Source: Prescottella defluvii (GTDB lineage Bacteria; Actinomycetota; Actinomycetes; Mycobacteriales; Mycobacteriaceae). From it: a stretch of 64,000 nt of DNA. The position numbers were made by a program, and so were the translations under genes. The stretch is taken from the NCBI RefSeq assembly GCF_000738775.1, contig NZ_JPOC01000005.1:1-64000 (forward strand), read 5' to 3'. This document shows positions 9,644 through 18,792 of the stretch, one piece after another; the stretch's first letter is position 1, and each line of letters begins with the position of its first letter. The notes below the pieces were generated by a model that saw only the letters and a list, made by a program, of their open reading frames with translations, made no database searches and was not told the origin of the DNA.

Positions 9644-9660
9644 ATATGCCTTAGGCGGAT
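9644..9660. promoter_or_regulatory. Candidate TetR operator between divergent lipase and tetR
   Basis: An imperfect dyad centred on GCCTTAGGC lies in the 68-bp divergent intergenic region, which is AT-rich relative to the window. It sits inside a wider GGGTTA (9634-9639) / TAACCC (9666-9671) pair. Its position between the two start codons suits an operator for the adjacent TetR protein. Confidence 0.4.
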
Positions 9661-9690
9661 GAAGATAACCCATTCAGTACGCTGACCGCT

Positions 9691-10329
9691 ATGACAACCC
9701 CGAATGGCCGCGACACGATCCTCCAGGTTGCCGAGCGCCTCATCGCCGAACGCGGCATGCACGGGGTCTCCGCTCGGGAGATCGTGAGAACCGCCGGCCA
9801 GCGGAACAACTCGGCGATCACCTACCATTTCGGCAGCTGGGACGGCCTGCTCGAATCGGTGTGGCTGCAGCATCTCGGCACCATCAACGAGCTGCGCCGC
9901 GAGATTCTCCACAGCATCGACAGCGACGACCCCGACCGACTGGAAGGACTCGTCGCCGCCTACGTGCATCCCCTCGTCGCGGAGGTCGGCGCGTACTCGC
10001 CGTCGTACTGGGCGCGCTTCAACGAACAGTGGCTGACCGGGGTCCACATGGACTTCGTCACCCGCCCGACCTCGCTCGTGCCGGACGATCCCCGATACCC
10101 CCGCATCGGCCACACCGCGCTGCTGCAGGACGTCTTCGCCGGCATCCGCGCCGAACTCACCCACCTCGACACCGAACGCAGCGCCCGGCGCGTCGCGATG
10201 ACGGTGCGATTCGTGGTGTCGGGTCTGGCGACGTGGGAGCGCGAACACGAGGCCGGTTGGGCGCCCGATCTCGCCGACTACGAGAAGGAACTGAACTCCC
10301 TCGCGCTCGCCCTGCTACGCGCGCCCTGA
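9691..10329 (+). CDS. TetR family transcriptional regulator
   Basis: This 212-aa one-component repressor has an N-terminal helix-turn-helix (residues about 8-55: ILQVAERLIAERGMHGVSAREIVRTAGQ, then ITYHFGSWDGLLESV) and a C-terminal ligand-binding helical domain with aromatic-rich segments (YSPSYWARFNEQWLTG). It is divergent from the secreted lipase, with a dyad between them, so local regulation of lipase expression is the simplest inference. The ATG at 9691 begins the family-typical N-terminus. A strong hairpin starts at its stop codon. The inducer is unknown. Confidence 0.9.
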   Translation: MTTPNGRDTILQVAERLIAERGMHGVSAREIVRTAGQRNNSAITYHFGSWDGLLESVWLQHLGTINELRREILHSIDSDDPDRLEGLVAAYVHPLVAEVGAYSPSYWARFNEQWLTGVHMDFVTRPTSLVPDDPRYPRIGHTALLQDVFAGIRAELTHLDTERSARRVAMTVRFVVSGLATWEREHEAGWAPDLADYEKELNSLALALLRAP

Positions 10330-10378
10330 AACGAGGGAAGCCCGGGCGCACTGTCGGCACCCGGGCTTCCCTCGTTTC
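10328..10378. terminator. Bidirectional hairpin terminator between tetR and clpX
   Basis: A perfect 19-bp stem (10328-10346 with 10360-10378) and a 13-base loop lie between the convergent tetR and clpX genes. The stem starts inside the tetR stop codon. The symmetric position suits termination in both directions. Confidence 0.85.
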
Positions 10379-10391
10379 GTTCGGAGCGGAA

Positions 10392-11672
10392 CTACGCGCT
10401 CTTGTCGCGGCGCTCGTTGCGGTCCGGCTTACGCGGCACGATCGTCGGCAGGACATTGTCGTTGACGGTCTCCGCAGAGACGACGACCTTCGCGACATCG
10501 TCACGGCTGGGGATGTCGTACATCACCGGCAGCAGGACTTCCTCCATGATCGCGCGCAGGCCACGGGCGCCCGTGCCGCGGTGGATCGCCTGGTCGGCGA
10601 TCGCCTCCAGCGCGTCCACCGTGAACTCGAGTTCGACGCCGTCCATGTCGAACAGGCGGGTGTACTGCTTGACGAGCGCGTTCTTCGGTTCGGAGAGGAT
10701 CTTGACGAGAGAATCCTTGTCGAGATTCGTCACCGACGCCACGACCGGAAGCCGGCCGATGAACTCGGGAATCAGACCGAACTTGATCAGGTCCTCGGGC
10801 ATGACCTCCGAGAAATGGTCCTGCGTGTCGATCTCGGCCTTCGAACGCACCTCCGCGCCGAAGCCGATGCCGCGCTTACCGACTCGATCGGAGACGATCC
10901 GCTCGAGCCCGGCGAACGCACCCGCCACGATGAACAGCACATTCGTGGTGTCGATCTGGATGAATTCCTGATGCGGGTGCTTGCGCCCACCCTGCGGCGG
11001 CACACTCGCCTGCGTGCCCTCGAGGATCTTCAGCAGCGCCTGCTGCACACCCTCGCCCGACACGTCCCGCGTGATCGACGGGTTCTCGCTCTTCCGGGCG
11101 ATCTTGTCGACCTCGTCGATGTAGATGATGCCGGTCTCGGCGCGCTTGACGTCGTAGTCGGCGGCCTGGATCAGCTTCAGCAGGATGTTCTCGACATCCT
11201 CGCCGACGTATCCAGCCTCCGTCAGCGCCGTCGCGTCCGCGATCGCGAACGGCACGTTGAGCATCTTCGCCAACGTCTGCGCCAGGTAGGTCTTGCCACA
11301 GCCGGTGGGCCCGAGCATGAGAATGTTCGACTTCGCCAACTCGACGGTCTCACCGCGCGCGTCCCGACTACGGTCGCCCGCCTGGATGCGCTTGTAGTGG
11401 TTGTAGACCGCCACCGCCAGCGTCCGCTTCGCCGCGTCCTGGCCGATCACGTAGTTCTCGAGGAAGTCGCGGATCTCCGCGGGCTTGGGCAGCTCGTCGA
11501 GCTTGACCTCACTGGACTCCGCCAGCTCTTCCTCGATGATCTCGTTACACAGATCGATGCATTCGTCGCAGATGTAGACCCCCGGTCCCGCAATGAGCTT
11601 CTTGACCTGCTTCTGGCTCTTACCGCAGAAAGAGCACTTGAGCAGATCGCCGCCGTCACCGATGCGTGCCAT
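10392..11672 (-). CDS. clpX: ATP-dependent Clp protease ATP-binding subunit ClpX
   Basis: This 426-aa AAA+ unfoldase recognises tagged substrates and threads them into the ClpP1P2 peptidase in the cytoplasm. The N-terminal zinc-binding domain has Cys13, Cys16, Cys35 and Cys38. Walker A is GPTGCGKT (about residue 120), Walker [12 protein letters not shown] (about 185), and the arginine-finger/sensor region [17 protein letters not shown] lies near the C-terminus. Length is normal. It lies downstream of clpP2-clpP1 on the same strand but 295 bp away, so it probably has its own promoter. The ATG at 11672 gives the canonical [17 protein letters not shown] start. Confidence 0.98.
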   Translation of the reverse strand: MARIGDGGDLLKCSFCGKSQKQVKKLIAGPGVYICDECIDLCNEIIEEELAESSEVKLDELPKPAEIRDFLENYVIGQDAAKRTLAVAVYNHYKRIQAGDRSRDARGETVELAKSNILMLGPTGCGKTYLAQTLAKMLNVPFAIADATALTEAGYVGEDVENILLKLIQAADYDVKRAETGIIYIDEVDKIARKSENPSITRDVSGEGVQQALLKILEGTQASVPPQGGRKHPHQEFIQIDTTNVLFIVAGAFAGLERIVSDRVGKRGIGFGAEVRSKAEIDTQDHFSEVMPEDLIKFGLIPEFIGRLPVVASVTNLDKDSLVKILSEPKNALVKQYTRLFDMDGVELEFTVDALEAIADQAIHRGTGARGLRAIMEEVLLPVMYDIPSRDDVAKVVVSAETVNDNVLPTIVPRKPDRNERRDKSA

Positions 11673-11868
11673 CTCGTAAGGTCCCTACTTCCTTGTCTAC
11701 GTGCGAGCACCCTCACCCGAATCCCCGCGGGCCGCTGTGCCCGCTCTGCCGCGATCTCGGATCAGGATCGAAGGCCCATGGTGTGACCGTACCCGCAGAT
11801 CGGGAAAGAGGTCGACCAAAAGCCGGTGATTCCCGCACGGTGAACACGATCCCGACACATGAATCACA

Positions 11869-11887
11869 TCCGCGTGCAGCACGCGGA
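11869..11887. other. 19-bp palindrome between clpP2 and clpX
   Basis: The sequence TCCGCGTGC-A-GCACGCGGA is a perfect inverted repeat with 9-bp arms around one base. It lies about 200 bp upstream of clpX and 80 bp downstream of clpP2 within the 295-bp gap, which shows no gene. It could be an operator or, less likely given the 1-base spacer, a transcript-end element. Confidence 0.4.
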
Positions 11888-11967
11888 ATGCCCCAGCTTG
11901 ACCGGTGCGCACCCCGGTCCGCCGCAATCCGATCCCTCGGCGTGTCGGCGAACCGGGATGCCCCACA

Positions 11968-12639
11968 TCACTTCTGCGCGGACAGCTTCCGGTACTGGAG
12001 CACGTCGTCGATGATGCCGTACTCCTTCGCCTCCTCCGCCGTCAGAATCTTGTCGCGATCGGTGTCCTTGCGGATGACGTCGGGATCCTTGCCGGTGTGC
12101 TTGCCGAGCGTGGTCTCCATGAGACGGCGCATACGCTCGATCTCCGCGGCCTGGATCTCGAGATCCGACACCTGGCCCTGGATGCCACCGGTGGAGGGCT
12201 GATGGATCAGCACACGCGCGTTCGGCAGTGCCAGGCGCTTGCCGGGCGTGCCGGCCGCCAGCAGGACCGCGGCAGCCGACGCCGCCTGGCCGAGGCAGAC
12301 CGTCGTGATGTCGGCCCGCACGTACTGCATCGTGTCGTAGATCGCCATCAGCGACGTGAACGAGCCGCCCGGCGAGTTGATGTACATGGTGATGTCGCGA
12401 TCCGGGTCGAGCGACTCGAGCACCAGCAACTGCGCCATCACGTCGTTCGCCGACGCGTCATCCACCTGCACGCCGAGGAAGATGATGCGCTCCTCGAACA
12501 GCTTGTTGTACGGGTTGGACTCCTTGACGCCGTAGCTGGAGTGCTCGATGAACGAGGGCAGGATGTAGCGCGACTGGGCGCCGGCCGGAGCCTGACCGCC
12601 GAGTGCGTGGGCGGCACGGGGATCGAAGAGGTTGGTCAT
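11968..12639 (-). CDS. clpP2: ATP-dependent Clp protease proteolytic subunit 2
   Basis: This 223-aa serine peptidase forms one of the two heptameric rings of the actinobacterial ClpP1P2 tetradecamer. The triad is Ser121 (GQAASAAA), His146 (LIHQPS) and Asp196 (DTDRD). It has the longer N-terminal extension (about 25 residues with [12 protein letters not shown]) typical of ClpP2, probably a processed propeptide. The start codon lies 45 bp after the clpP1 stop, so the two are in one operon controlled from the ClgR-like site upstream of clpP1. Confidence 0.97.
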   Translation of the reverse strand: MTNLFDPRAAHALGGQAPAGAQSRYILPSFIEHSSYGVKESNPYNKLFEERIIFLGVQVDDASANDVMAQLLVLESLDPDRDITMYINSPGGSFTSLMAIYDTMQYVRADITTVCLGQAASAAAVLLAAGTPGKRLALPNARVLIHQPSTGGIQGQVSDLEIQAAEIERMRRLMETTLGKHTGKDPDVIRKDTDRDKILTAEEAKEYGIIDDVLQYRKLSAQK

Positions 12640-12684
12640 CAGTTCTCCAAGAAGGTGTGGGCGGAAGGTCGGATGGGTCGCGGG

Positions 12685-13293
12685 CTAGTTGCCTGCGCCG
12701 CCGGCCTGCCGCGCGCGGGTGATGACGTGGTCGACGAAGCCGTACTCGAGCGCTTCCTTCGCGGTGAACCAACGGTCACGGTCCGAGTCCGCGGTGATCT
12801 GCTCGACGGTCTGACCGGTGTGCTCCGCGATGAGCTCGGCCATCTCACGCTTGGTGTGCGCAAACTGCTCCGCCATGATCGCGATGTCGGACGCGGTGCC
12901 ACCGATGCCGGCGGACGGCTGATGCATCATGATCCGCGCGTGCGGCAGGGCGTACCGCTTGCCCTTCGTGCCCGCCGACAGGAGGAACTGTCCCATCGAG
13001 GCCGCCAGGCCCATGCCGAAGGTCGCAACATCGCACTCGGCGAACTGCATCGTGTCGAAGATCGCCATGCCGGCCGTGACCGAACCGCCGGGCGAGTTGA
13101 TGTACAGGGAGATGTCCCGGGTGGGGTCCTCTGCCGACAGCAGCAGGATCTGGGCGCACAGCTTGTTCGCGATGTCGTCGTCCACCTGCGTGCCGAGGAA
13201 GATGATGCGCTCGCGAAGCAGGCGTTCGTACACCGAGTCGCTGAGATTCAGACCGGAGGTGGCTGAAGTCATGGCGGGATTCTGGTAAGTCAC
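12685..13293 (-). CDS. clpP1: ATP-dependent Clp protease proteolytic subunit 1
   Basis: This 202-aa ClpP paralogue pairs with ClpP2; the mixed complex is the active peptidase in mycobacteria. The triad is Ser99 (GLAASMG), His124 (MMHQPS) and Asp173 (SDRD). The GTG at 13293 is chosen because AAGGCAGG precedes it, and it gives a length near the 200 aa of M. tuberculosis ClpP1; the in-frame ATG seven codons later is the alternative. It is the first gene of the clpP1-clpP2 operon, downstream of the tig terminator. Confidence 0.96.
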   Translation of the reverse strand: MTYQNPAMTSATSGLNLSDSVYERLLRERIIFLGTQVDDDIANKLCAQILLLSAEDPTRDISLYINSPGGSVTAGMAIFDTMQFAECDVATFGMGLAASMGQFLLSAGTKGKRYALPHARIMMHQPSAGIGGTASDIAIMAEQFAHTKREMAELIAEHTGQTVEQITADSDRDRWFTAKEALEYGFVDHVITRARQAGGAGN

Positions 13294-13342
13294 GGTACCT
13301 GCCTTCTCGATAAGTCGTTGGTTCCTGACACTGACACTAACC

Positions 13343-13380
13343 AAGTAGGGCGGCACCGGAGTCCCGGTGCCGCCCTACTT
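13343..13380 (-). terminator. Terminator between tig and clpP1
   Basis: A perfect 17-bp stem (13343-13359 with 13364-13380) closes on a 4-base loop downstream of tig. No T-run follows on the minus strand, as is common in actinobacteria. Its 3-bp edge overlaps the ClgR-like site, so the clpP1 promoter must lie at or inside this hairpin. Confidence 0.8.
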
Positions 13381-13395
13381 CGCTTTAAGCGGAAA
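13378..13395 (-). promoter_or_regulatory. ClgR-like operator upstream of clpP1P2
   Basis: On the minus strand the site reads TTTCCGCTTAAAGCGAAG, with the CGC-N5-GCG core. It matches the published corynebacterial ClgR motif WNNWCGCYNANRGCGWWS (recalled, not looked up) at all but one position. ClgR is the known activator of clpP operons in actinobacteria. The site lies about 85 bp before the clpP1 start. Confidence 0.65.
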
Positions 13396-13439
13396 TACTC
13401 GCGCCCACCGGAGGTGGCACACGTCGTTCCGCAGGGGTG

Positions 13440-14804
13440 TTACTTGTCGTCGCCCTCGGCCTCGGCCTCGTCGGCGTCCGCCTCGGCGGATCCGAACATC
13501 TCGGCGGTGTCGATCGCGGCACCGGTGGTGTCGGTGACGGTCGCAGCTTCGACGACACCGGCAAGGGCCTTGCCGCGACGGACGTCCGCGAAGACGGCGC
13601 CGAGCTGGTTCGCCTGCTGGATCTGCTGGATGAACTGCTCCGGAGCCATGCCGTAGCGCTGCGCCTGGAACAGGATGCGCTCGGTGAGCTCGTCCTGGCC
13701 GACGGTGGTGCCCGCGGCATCGGCGATGGCGTCGAGCAGCAGCTGGGTCTTCACCGAGCGCTCCGCAGCCTCCTTGGCGTCCGCGTCGAACTGCTCACGC
13801 GTGGTGCCCTGCGACTCGAGGAGCTCGTTCAGCTTCTCCTCGTTGTGGTCGAGGCCGTGGATCGCATCGTGCAGCGCGGCGTCGACCTCGGCCTTGACGA
13901 CGGCCTCGGGCAGCGGAACCTCGACGGTCTCCAGCAGCGTCTCGAGAACCTTGTCGCGGATCTGGCCCGCCTGCTCGACCTTGCGGACGCGTGCGACGCG
14001 CTCACGCAGGTCGGCCTCGAGCTCTTCGAGGGTGTCGAACTCGCTTGCCATCTGGGCGAACTCGTCGTCGGCCTCGGGCAGCTCGCGCTCCTTGACGGAC
14101 GCGACGGTGACGGTGATGACCGACTCCTGGCCCGCGAACTCACCGGCGACCAGCTTGGAGGTGAAGTCCTTCGACTCGCCGGCCTTGACGCCGACGATGG
14201 CCTCGTCGAGGCCCTCGATCAGCTGACCCGAACCGACCTCGTGGGACAGGCCCGATGCGGTGGCCTCCGGGACGGCCTGGCCGTCGACCGTGGCGGACAG
14301 GTCGATCGACACGAAGTCGCCGTCCTGGACCTCACGATCGACACCCTTGAGGGTGCCGAAGCGCTGACGCAGCGACAGCAGCTGCTCGGCGACCGCTTCG
14401 TCGGTGACCTCGATCGGGTCGACCGTGACGGCGACGGTGGAGAAGTCGGGGAGGGTGATCTCGGGGCGGACGTCGACCTCAGCGGTGAACGTGAGCTCCT
14501 GGCCGTCCTCGAGCTTGGTGATCTCGATCTCCGGCTGGCCGATGACCTTCACCTCGGTGGCGTTGACGGCCTCGGAGTAGCGAGCCGGAAGGGCGTCGTT
14601 GACGACCTGCTCGAGCACTGCGCCGCGGCCGACACGAGCCTCGAGCAGCTTGGCCGGAGCCTTGCCCGGACGGAAGCCGGGGAGACGGATCTGCTGCGCG
14701 AGCGCCTTGTAGGCCTTGTCGAAATCAGGCTTGAGCTCCTCGAAGGGCACCTCAACGTTGATACGGACTCGCGTCGGGCTGAGCTGCTCGACGGTGCTCT
14801 TCAC
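13440..14804 (-). CDS. tig: Trigger factor (ribosome-associated chaperone)
   Basis: This 454-aa chaperone and peptidyl-prolyl isomerase binds nascent chains at the ribosome exit. The N-terminal ribosome-binding domain contains GFRPGKAP (about residue 44, the family GFRxGKxP signature), followed by the FKBP-type domain with [15 protein letters not shown] (about residues 160-175) and a long helical C-terminal domain with an acidic tail ([14 protein letters not shown]). The start is GTG at 14804, behind GAAGGAG. It lies upstream of clpP1P2, the conserved tig-clpP-clpX order, here separated by a strong terminator. Confidence 0.98.
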   Translation of the reverse strand: MKSTVEQLSPTRVRINVEVPFEELKPDFDKAYKALAQQIRLPGFRPGKAPAKLLEARVGRGAVLEQVVNDALPARYSEAVNATEVKVIGQPEIEITKLEDGQELTFTAEVDVRPEITLPDFSTVAVTVDPIEVTDEAVAEQLLSLRQRFGTLKGVDREVQDGDFVSIDLSATVDGQAVPEATASGLSHEVGSGQLIEGLDEAIVGVKAGESKDFTSKLVAGEFAGQESVITVTVASVKERELPEADDEFAQMASEFDTLEELEADLRERVARVRKVEQAGQIRDKVLETLLETVEVPLPEAVVKAEVDAALHDAIHGLDHNEEKLNELLESQGTTREQFDADAKEAAERSVKTQLLLDAIADAAGTTVGQDELTERILFQAQRYGMAPEQFIQQIQQANQLGAVFADVRRGKALAGVVEAATVTDTTGAAIDTAEMFGSAEADADEAEAEGDDK

Positions 14805-14887
14805 GGATCTGGCTCCTTCGTAGTGGTGGTGCTCTTCGTTGCTCTATGTCGTGCGTCGGTGCCGCAATCGCGACACCGACGCATACG

Positions 14888-14964
14888 TGGTCGGGATGAC
14901 AGGATTTGAACCTGCGACCCTCCGCTCCCAAAGCGGATGCGCTACCAAGCTGCGCCACATCCCG
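14888..14964 (-). tRNA. tRNA-Pro (anticodon TGG)
   Basis: The 77-nt cloverleaf has a CGGGATG/CATCCCG acceptor stem, an anticodon loop TTTGGGA flanked by TCCGC/GCGGA, a T-arm loop TTCAAAT and an encoded CCA. The anticodon TGG gives proline. It lies upstream of tig on the same strand. Confidence 0.96.
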
Positions 14965-15104
14965 TCAGAAACAGGCCATCGCCAACCTCGCGAGGACCCG
15001 AGACAGAATCCTACGGCCCCCCGATTATGAAATCCAAAGCGAGGTTGGGTACAGTCTCATCTCGCAGACGGCATCGCTGGCGATCCCACTAATGTCGTAT
15101 GCAC

Positions 15105-15178
15105 GGGGATGTAGCTCAATGGTAGAGCCTCAGTCTTCCAAACTGATTACGCGGGTTCGATTCCCGTCATCCCCTCCA
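15105..15178 (+). tRNA. tRNA-Gly (anticodon TCC)
   Basis: The 74-nt cloverleaf has a GGGGATG/CATCCCC acceptor stem, an anticodon loop CTTCCAA flanked by TCAGT/ACTGA, a T-arm GCGGG/CCCGT and an encoded CCA. The anticodon TCC gives glycine. An intrinsic terminator follows 11 bp later. Confidence 0.96.
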
Positions 15179-15189
15179 CACGGAGGAAG

Positions 15190-15229
15190 CCCCCACCACT
15201 CGGATACCCGTCCGAACAGTGGGGGTTTT
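15190..15229 (+). terminator. Intrinsic terminator after tRNA-Gly
   Basis: CCCCCAC (15190-15196) pairs with GTGGGGG (15219-15225), with a further 4-bp inner helix, and is followed at once by TTTTC. This is the usual tRNA-gene terminator layout. The rest of the gap to 15449 shows no gene. Confidence 0.85.
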
Positions 15230-15449
15230 CTGGTTTCTGCATCCATTCGGGCCCTCCGCATCTCGGACCCGCTCGACGAACCGGACACCCGTCGCCGGCG
15301 CGCACCGATCCCCGCATAGTGACTCTTGTCACATTACGACGAGCTGCCGGCACTCCGCGATTCCCACCGCAGCGAAGGCATCCCGGCCTAGGTTGGAACC
15401 TGTTACAGAATCTCCGCCTGAATCAGGCAGACCACTGAAGGAGTGCCGG

Positions 15450-16583
15450 ATGCACACCCCACTCTGCGACGATCTCGGTATCGAGTTCCCGATCTTCGCA
15501 TTCACCCATTGCCGCGATGTCGTGGTCGCCGTCAGCAAGGCCGGCGGATTCGGCGTTCTCGGCGCCGTGGGGTTCACACCCGAGGAACTCGAGATCGAGC
15601 TCAAGTGGATCGACGAGCACATCGGCGATCGTCCGTACGGCGTCGACATCGTCATCCCCAACAAGTACGAGGGCATGGACTCGAACCTGTCGGCCGACGA
15701 GCTGACCAAGATGCTCCAGTCGATGGTGCCGCAGTCCACTCTCGATTTCGGACGCAAGATTCTCACCGACCACGGCGTGCCCCTGCCCGACGACGGCAGC
15801 GACAACGCATTGCAACTGCTCGGCTGGACCGAGGCCACCGCCACCCCGCAGGTCGAGGTCGCGCTGCAGCACCCGAAGGTCACGCTGATCGCCAATGCTC
15901 TCGGCACCCCGCCGGCGGACATGATCAAGCACATCCACGACGCCGGACGTAAGGTCGCCGCCCTGTGCGGCTCGCCGTACCAGGCCCGCAAGCACGCCGA
16001 CGCCGGCGTCGACATCATCATCGCGCAGGGCGGCGAGGGTGGCGGGCACTGCGGCGAGGTCGGCTCGATCGTGCTGTGGCCGCAGGTCGTCAAGGAGGTC
16101 GCTCCGGTCCCCGTGCTCGCGGCGGGCGGCATCGGCAGCGGCCAGCAGATCGCCGCCGCACTCGCACTCGGCGCCCAGGGCGCGTGGTCCGGCTCGCAGT
16201 GGCTCATGGTCGAAGAGGCCGAGAACACGCCCGTCCAGCAGGCCGCGTACGTGAATGCGACCAGCCGCGACACCGTCCGGAGCCGCTCGTTCACCGGCAA
16301 GCCGTGCCGCATGCTGCGCAACGACTGGACCGAGGCCTGGGAGCAGGAGGGCAACCCGGAGCCGCTGGGCATGCCGCTGCAGTACATGGTGTCCGGCATG
16401 GCAGTGGCCGCCACCCACAAGTACCCGGACGAGACCGTCGACGTCGCGTTCAACCCGGTGGGTCAGGTCGTCGGCCAGTTCACCAAGGTGGAGAAGACCT
16501 CCGCGGTCATCGAACGCTGGGTGCAGGAGTATCTGGAGGCCACCGGCACCCTCGAGCAGCTGAACGAGGCCGCGAACGCCTGA
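15450..16583 (+). CDS. Nitronate monooxygenase family FMN enzyme
   Basis: This 377-aa TIM-barrel flavoprotein belongs to the nitronate monooxygenase (2-nitropropane dioxygenase) family, which oxidises alkyl nitronates using O2 and FMN. Visible family blocks are VVVAVSKAGGFGVLGAVGF at the N-terminus, a QGGEGGGHCGEVGS loop (about residue 195) and VLAAGGIGSGQQIAAALALGAQG, which binds the FMN phosphate. A large insert after strand two (PNKYEGMDSNLSADELTK) marks the long actinobacterial subfamily. The ATG at 15450 follows GAAGGAG. It is monocistronic and converges on dinB. Confidence 0.88.
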   Translation: MHTPLCDDLGIEFPIFAFTHCRDVVVAVSKAGGFGVLGAVGFTPEELEIELKWIDEHIGDRPYGVDIVIPNKYEGMDSNLSADELTKMLQSMVPQSTLDFGRKILTDHGVPLPDDGSDNALQLLGWTEATATPQVEVALQHPKVTLIANALGTPPADMIKHIHDAGRKVAALCGSPYQARKHADAGVDIIIAQGGEGGGHCGEVGSIVLWPQVVKEVAPVPVLAAGGIGSGQQIAAALALGAQGAWSGSQWLMVEEAENTPVQQAAYVNATSRDTVRSRSFTGKPCRMLRNDWTEAWEQEGNPEPLGMPLQYMVSGMAVAATHKYPDETVDVAFNPVGQVVGQFTKVEKTSAVIERWVQEYLEATGTLEQLNEAANA

Positions 16584-16611
16584 TCGTCCTCGAAAGACCA
16601 CAGCGCTCGCA

Positions 16612-17877
16612 CTAGTCGGGCAGGATCGGAACGCTCTCGCCGCCGTCGCGGCCGAGCAGCGCGGCGCGGGTGACCGCGACCGACCCGAATTTCGCCCGGA
16701 CCGCATCGAGCGCACCGTCGAGCCGGACACCGCCGGACTCTCGCAACGAGTTCCCGGTGTCCGGCTCGAACGGCAGGGCGAGTTGTTCGGCACCTTCGCT
16801 GTCCAGGTTCGTCAGCGCAACGCCGATCAGGGTCAGCCCCCGCTCGGCGATCAGCGGTCGCGCCTGCTCCAGCAACTCCCGTACCGCGGCGAGGACGGTC
16901 TCCGTGCGAGCCGACGCCTCACCGAGAGTGACCGACCGGGTGGCACGTCCGAAGTCCGCGAACCTCATCCGGATCACCACGGTCCGGCACACCCGCCCGG
17001 CGGCGCGCAGCCGCCGCGTCACCCGGTCCACCAGCGCAGCAGCGATCGTCTCGATCTCCGCGAAAGTCCGCGTCCGGCGCCCGAGAGCACTCTGCGCCCC
17101 GATCGACCGCCGCCGCCGGCCCGTCTCGACCCGTCGCGGATCGCGCGCCCACGCCAGCGCATGCAGATGCCGGGCGGACCCCGGCCCGACCACCGTGGCC
17201 AGTTCACGTTCCGACAGCGCCGCCAGTTCCGCGACGGTCCGGACGCCGTACGCATGCAGTTTCCCCGAGGTCACGGCCCCGACACCCCACAGGCGTTCGA
17301 TCGGCAGCGGATGCAGGAACTCGAGCTCGCGGTCCGGCGGAACCAACAGCAGCCCGTCCGGCTTCCCCACTGCGCTCGCGACCTTGGCGAGGAACTTCGT
17401 CCGCGCGATGCCGACGGTGATCGGCAGCCCCACCTGATCCCGCACCTGCCGCCGTAGCCGTTCCGCGATGTGCCGGGGGCTGCCGTCGATCCGCCTCAGC
17501 CCGCCCACGTCGAGGAAGGCCTCGTCGATCGAGATCCCCTCGACCAGCGGAGTCGTGTCCCGGAAGACGTCGAACACCTCGCGGCTGGCCCGCGCATACG
17601 CGGACATCCGCGGGGGAACGACGATCGCGTGCGGGCAGCGCCGCCGCGCCTCCGCTCCGCTGCTCGCGGTGCGCACCCCGTAGGCCTTCGCTTCATAGCT
17701 GGCCGCGAGGACCACTCCCCCGCCGACGATGACCGGCCGACCACGCAGCCCCGGATCGTCCCGCTGTTCCACCGAGGCATAGAACGCGTCCAGATCTGCA
17801 TGCAGAATCGACGCCTCGGCACGCTGCGGCGGTGGCGGCAGTTGCGACGAACGAGCGGCGAAATCGGACACGAACAT
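16612..17877 (-). CDS. dinB: DNA polymerase IV (Y-family, translesion)
   Basis: This 421-aa Y-family polymerase copies damaged DNA at low fidelity. The palm has the metal-binding LHADLDAFYASVEQ (about residue 25) and SIDEAFLDV (about residue 120); the thumb helix-hairpin-helix has LWGVGAVTSGKLHAYGV; the little-finger domain follows. A C-terminal QLALPF resembles a beta-clamp-binding motif. The start is the ATG at 17877, which lies inside a LexA-type SOS box and has no clear ribosome-binding site, suggesting a leaderless or near-leaderless transcript. The open frame continues upstream to 19014, but that part is an antisense shadow of the neighbouring gene. Confidence 0.93.
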   Translation of the reverse strand: MFVSDFAARSSQLPPPPQRAEASILHADLDAFYASVEQRDDPGLRGRPVIVGGGVVLAASYEAKAYGVRTASSGAEARRRCPHAIVVPPRMSAYARASREVFDVFRDTTPLVEGISIDEAFLDVGGLRRIDGSPRHIAERLRRQVRDQVGLPITVGIARTKFLAKVASAVGKPDGLLLVPPDRELEFLHPLPIERLWGVGAVTSGKLHAYGVRTVAELAALSERELATVVGPGSARHLHALAWARDPRRVETGRRRRSIGAQSALGRRTRTFAEIETIAAALVDRVTRRLRAAGRVCRTVVIRMRFADFGRATRSVTLGEASARTETVLAAVRELLEQARPLIAERGLTLIGVALTNLDSEGAEQLALPFEPDTGNSLRESGGVRLDGALDAVRAKFGSVAVTRAALLGRDGGESVPILPD

Positions 17878-17884
17878 ATGTTCG
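17871..17884. promoter_or_regulatory. LexA SOS box overlapping the dinB start codon
   Basis: CGAACATATGTTCG is a perfect 14-bp palindrome matching the actinobacterial SOS box CGAAC-N4-GTTCG. The dinB ATG occupies 17875-17877 within it. LexA binding would cover the start of transcription or translation, so dinB should be induced by DNA damage. Confidence 0.88.
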
Positions 17885-17979
17885 CATCGCCCACCGACAG
17901 GTTCCGAGACACGATCACGCCACGCCGGACCCCGGTACTCTTGACATTGTCCGATTTGACACCTCCGGAAGGTCCCCCC

Positions 17980-18792
17980 GTGGAACTCCTCCTCATCATC
18001 GCCGTCATCGGCGCCGTCGTCTTTCTGGTGATGAAGAGCCAGAACAAGAGCAAGGGCCACTCGGCGAACCAACTCGACGACGCCAAGGCGGACGCCCGCC
18101 AGGCGATCGAACGCCTGGGTGGTCAGGTCTACAACCTCGCCGGCAACGACGATGCCTCGAAGCAGGCCCTCGCCGACGCCTCCGAGCGGTACACCGCCGC
18201 CGGGTCCCAGATCGAACAGGCCACGACACCCGTGCAGGCACGTCTGGCGAAGCAGACCGCCCTCGAGGGCCTCTATTACATCCGTGCCGCGCGCACCGCG
18301 ATGGGCATGGATCCCGGTCCCGAGATCCCGAGCATCGACGGCCAGAAGGCGGCCGGTTCGGTCACCGAGAACCGCGATATCGAGTTCGAGGGCCGGCAGG
18401 TCTCGGCATCGCCGAATCCGTCGGCGCGCACACCCAACTACTACCCCGGCGGCCGCGTCGCGGGACGTCCGGTCCCGGCCGGCTGGTACTCCGAGCCGTG
18501 GTGGAAGCCCGCGCTCGTCGCAGGCGCGTGGGGCGTCGGCTCGATGTTCCTGTTCTCGGCGATGTTCTCGGGCATGGCCGGAGTTCCGTACGACGCCCAG
18601 GCTTTCGAGAGCGGTACCGGTGACGGCTCCGATGCGGGCGGGGATGCCGGAGCCGACGGTGGTGACAGTGGGGACGGCGGCGACGGTGGCGACTTCGGGG
18701 GCGGCGACACCGACTACGGCGCCATGGGCGACGGTGGCGGCGACTTCGGCGGAGATTTCGGTGGCGGCGACTTCGGGGGCTTCGACTTCTAG
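17980..18792 (+). CDS. Membrane-anchored protein with Gly/Asp-rich tail (270 aa)
   Basis: The N-terminus is a single membrane anchor (ELLLIIAVIGAVVFLVM) followed by a charged helical region of about 100 residues (ANQLDDAKADARQAIERLGG, probably coiled coil). A second hydrophobic segment (VAGAWGVGSMFLFSAMFSG, about residue 190) and then a tail of about 65 residues made almost only of Gly, Asp, Phe and Ser in GGDFGGG-like repeats complete it. It resembles the DUF1542-like/hypothetical proteins of actinobacteria, but I assign no function. The GTG at 17980 follows GGAAGG. It is divergent from dinB, 102 bp away, and its stop overlaps nei by 4 bp. Confidence 0.75.
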   Translation: MELLLIIAVIGAVVFLVMKSQNKSKGHSANQLDDAKADARQAIERLGGQVYNLAGNDDASKQALADASERYTAAGSQIEQATTPVQARLAKQTALEGLYYIRAARTAMGMDPGPEIPSIDGQKAAGSVTENRDIEFEGRQVSASPNPSARTPNYYPGGRVAGRPVPAGWYSEPWWKPALVAGAWGVGSMFLFSAMFSGMAGVPYDAQAFESGTGDGSDAGGDAGADGGDSGDGGDGGDFGGGDTDYGAMGDGGGDFGGDFGGGDFGGFDF

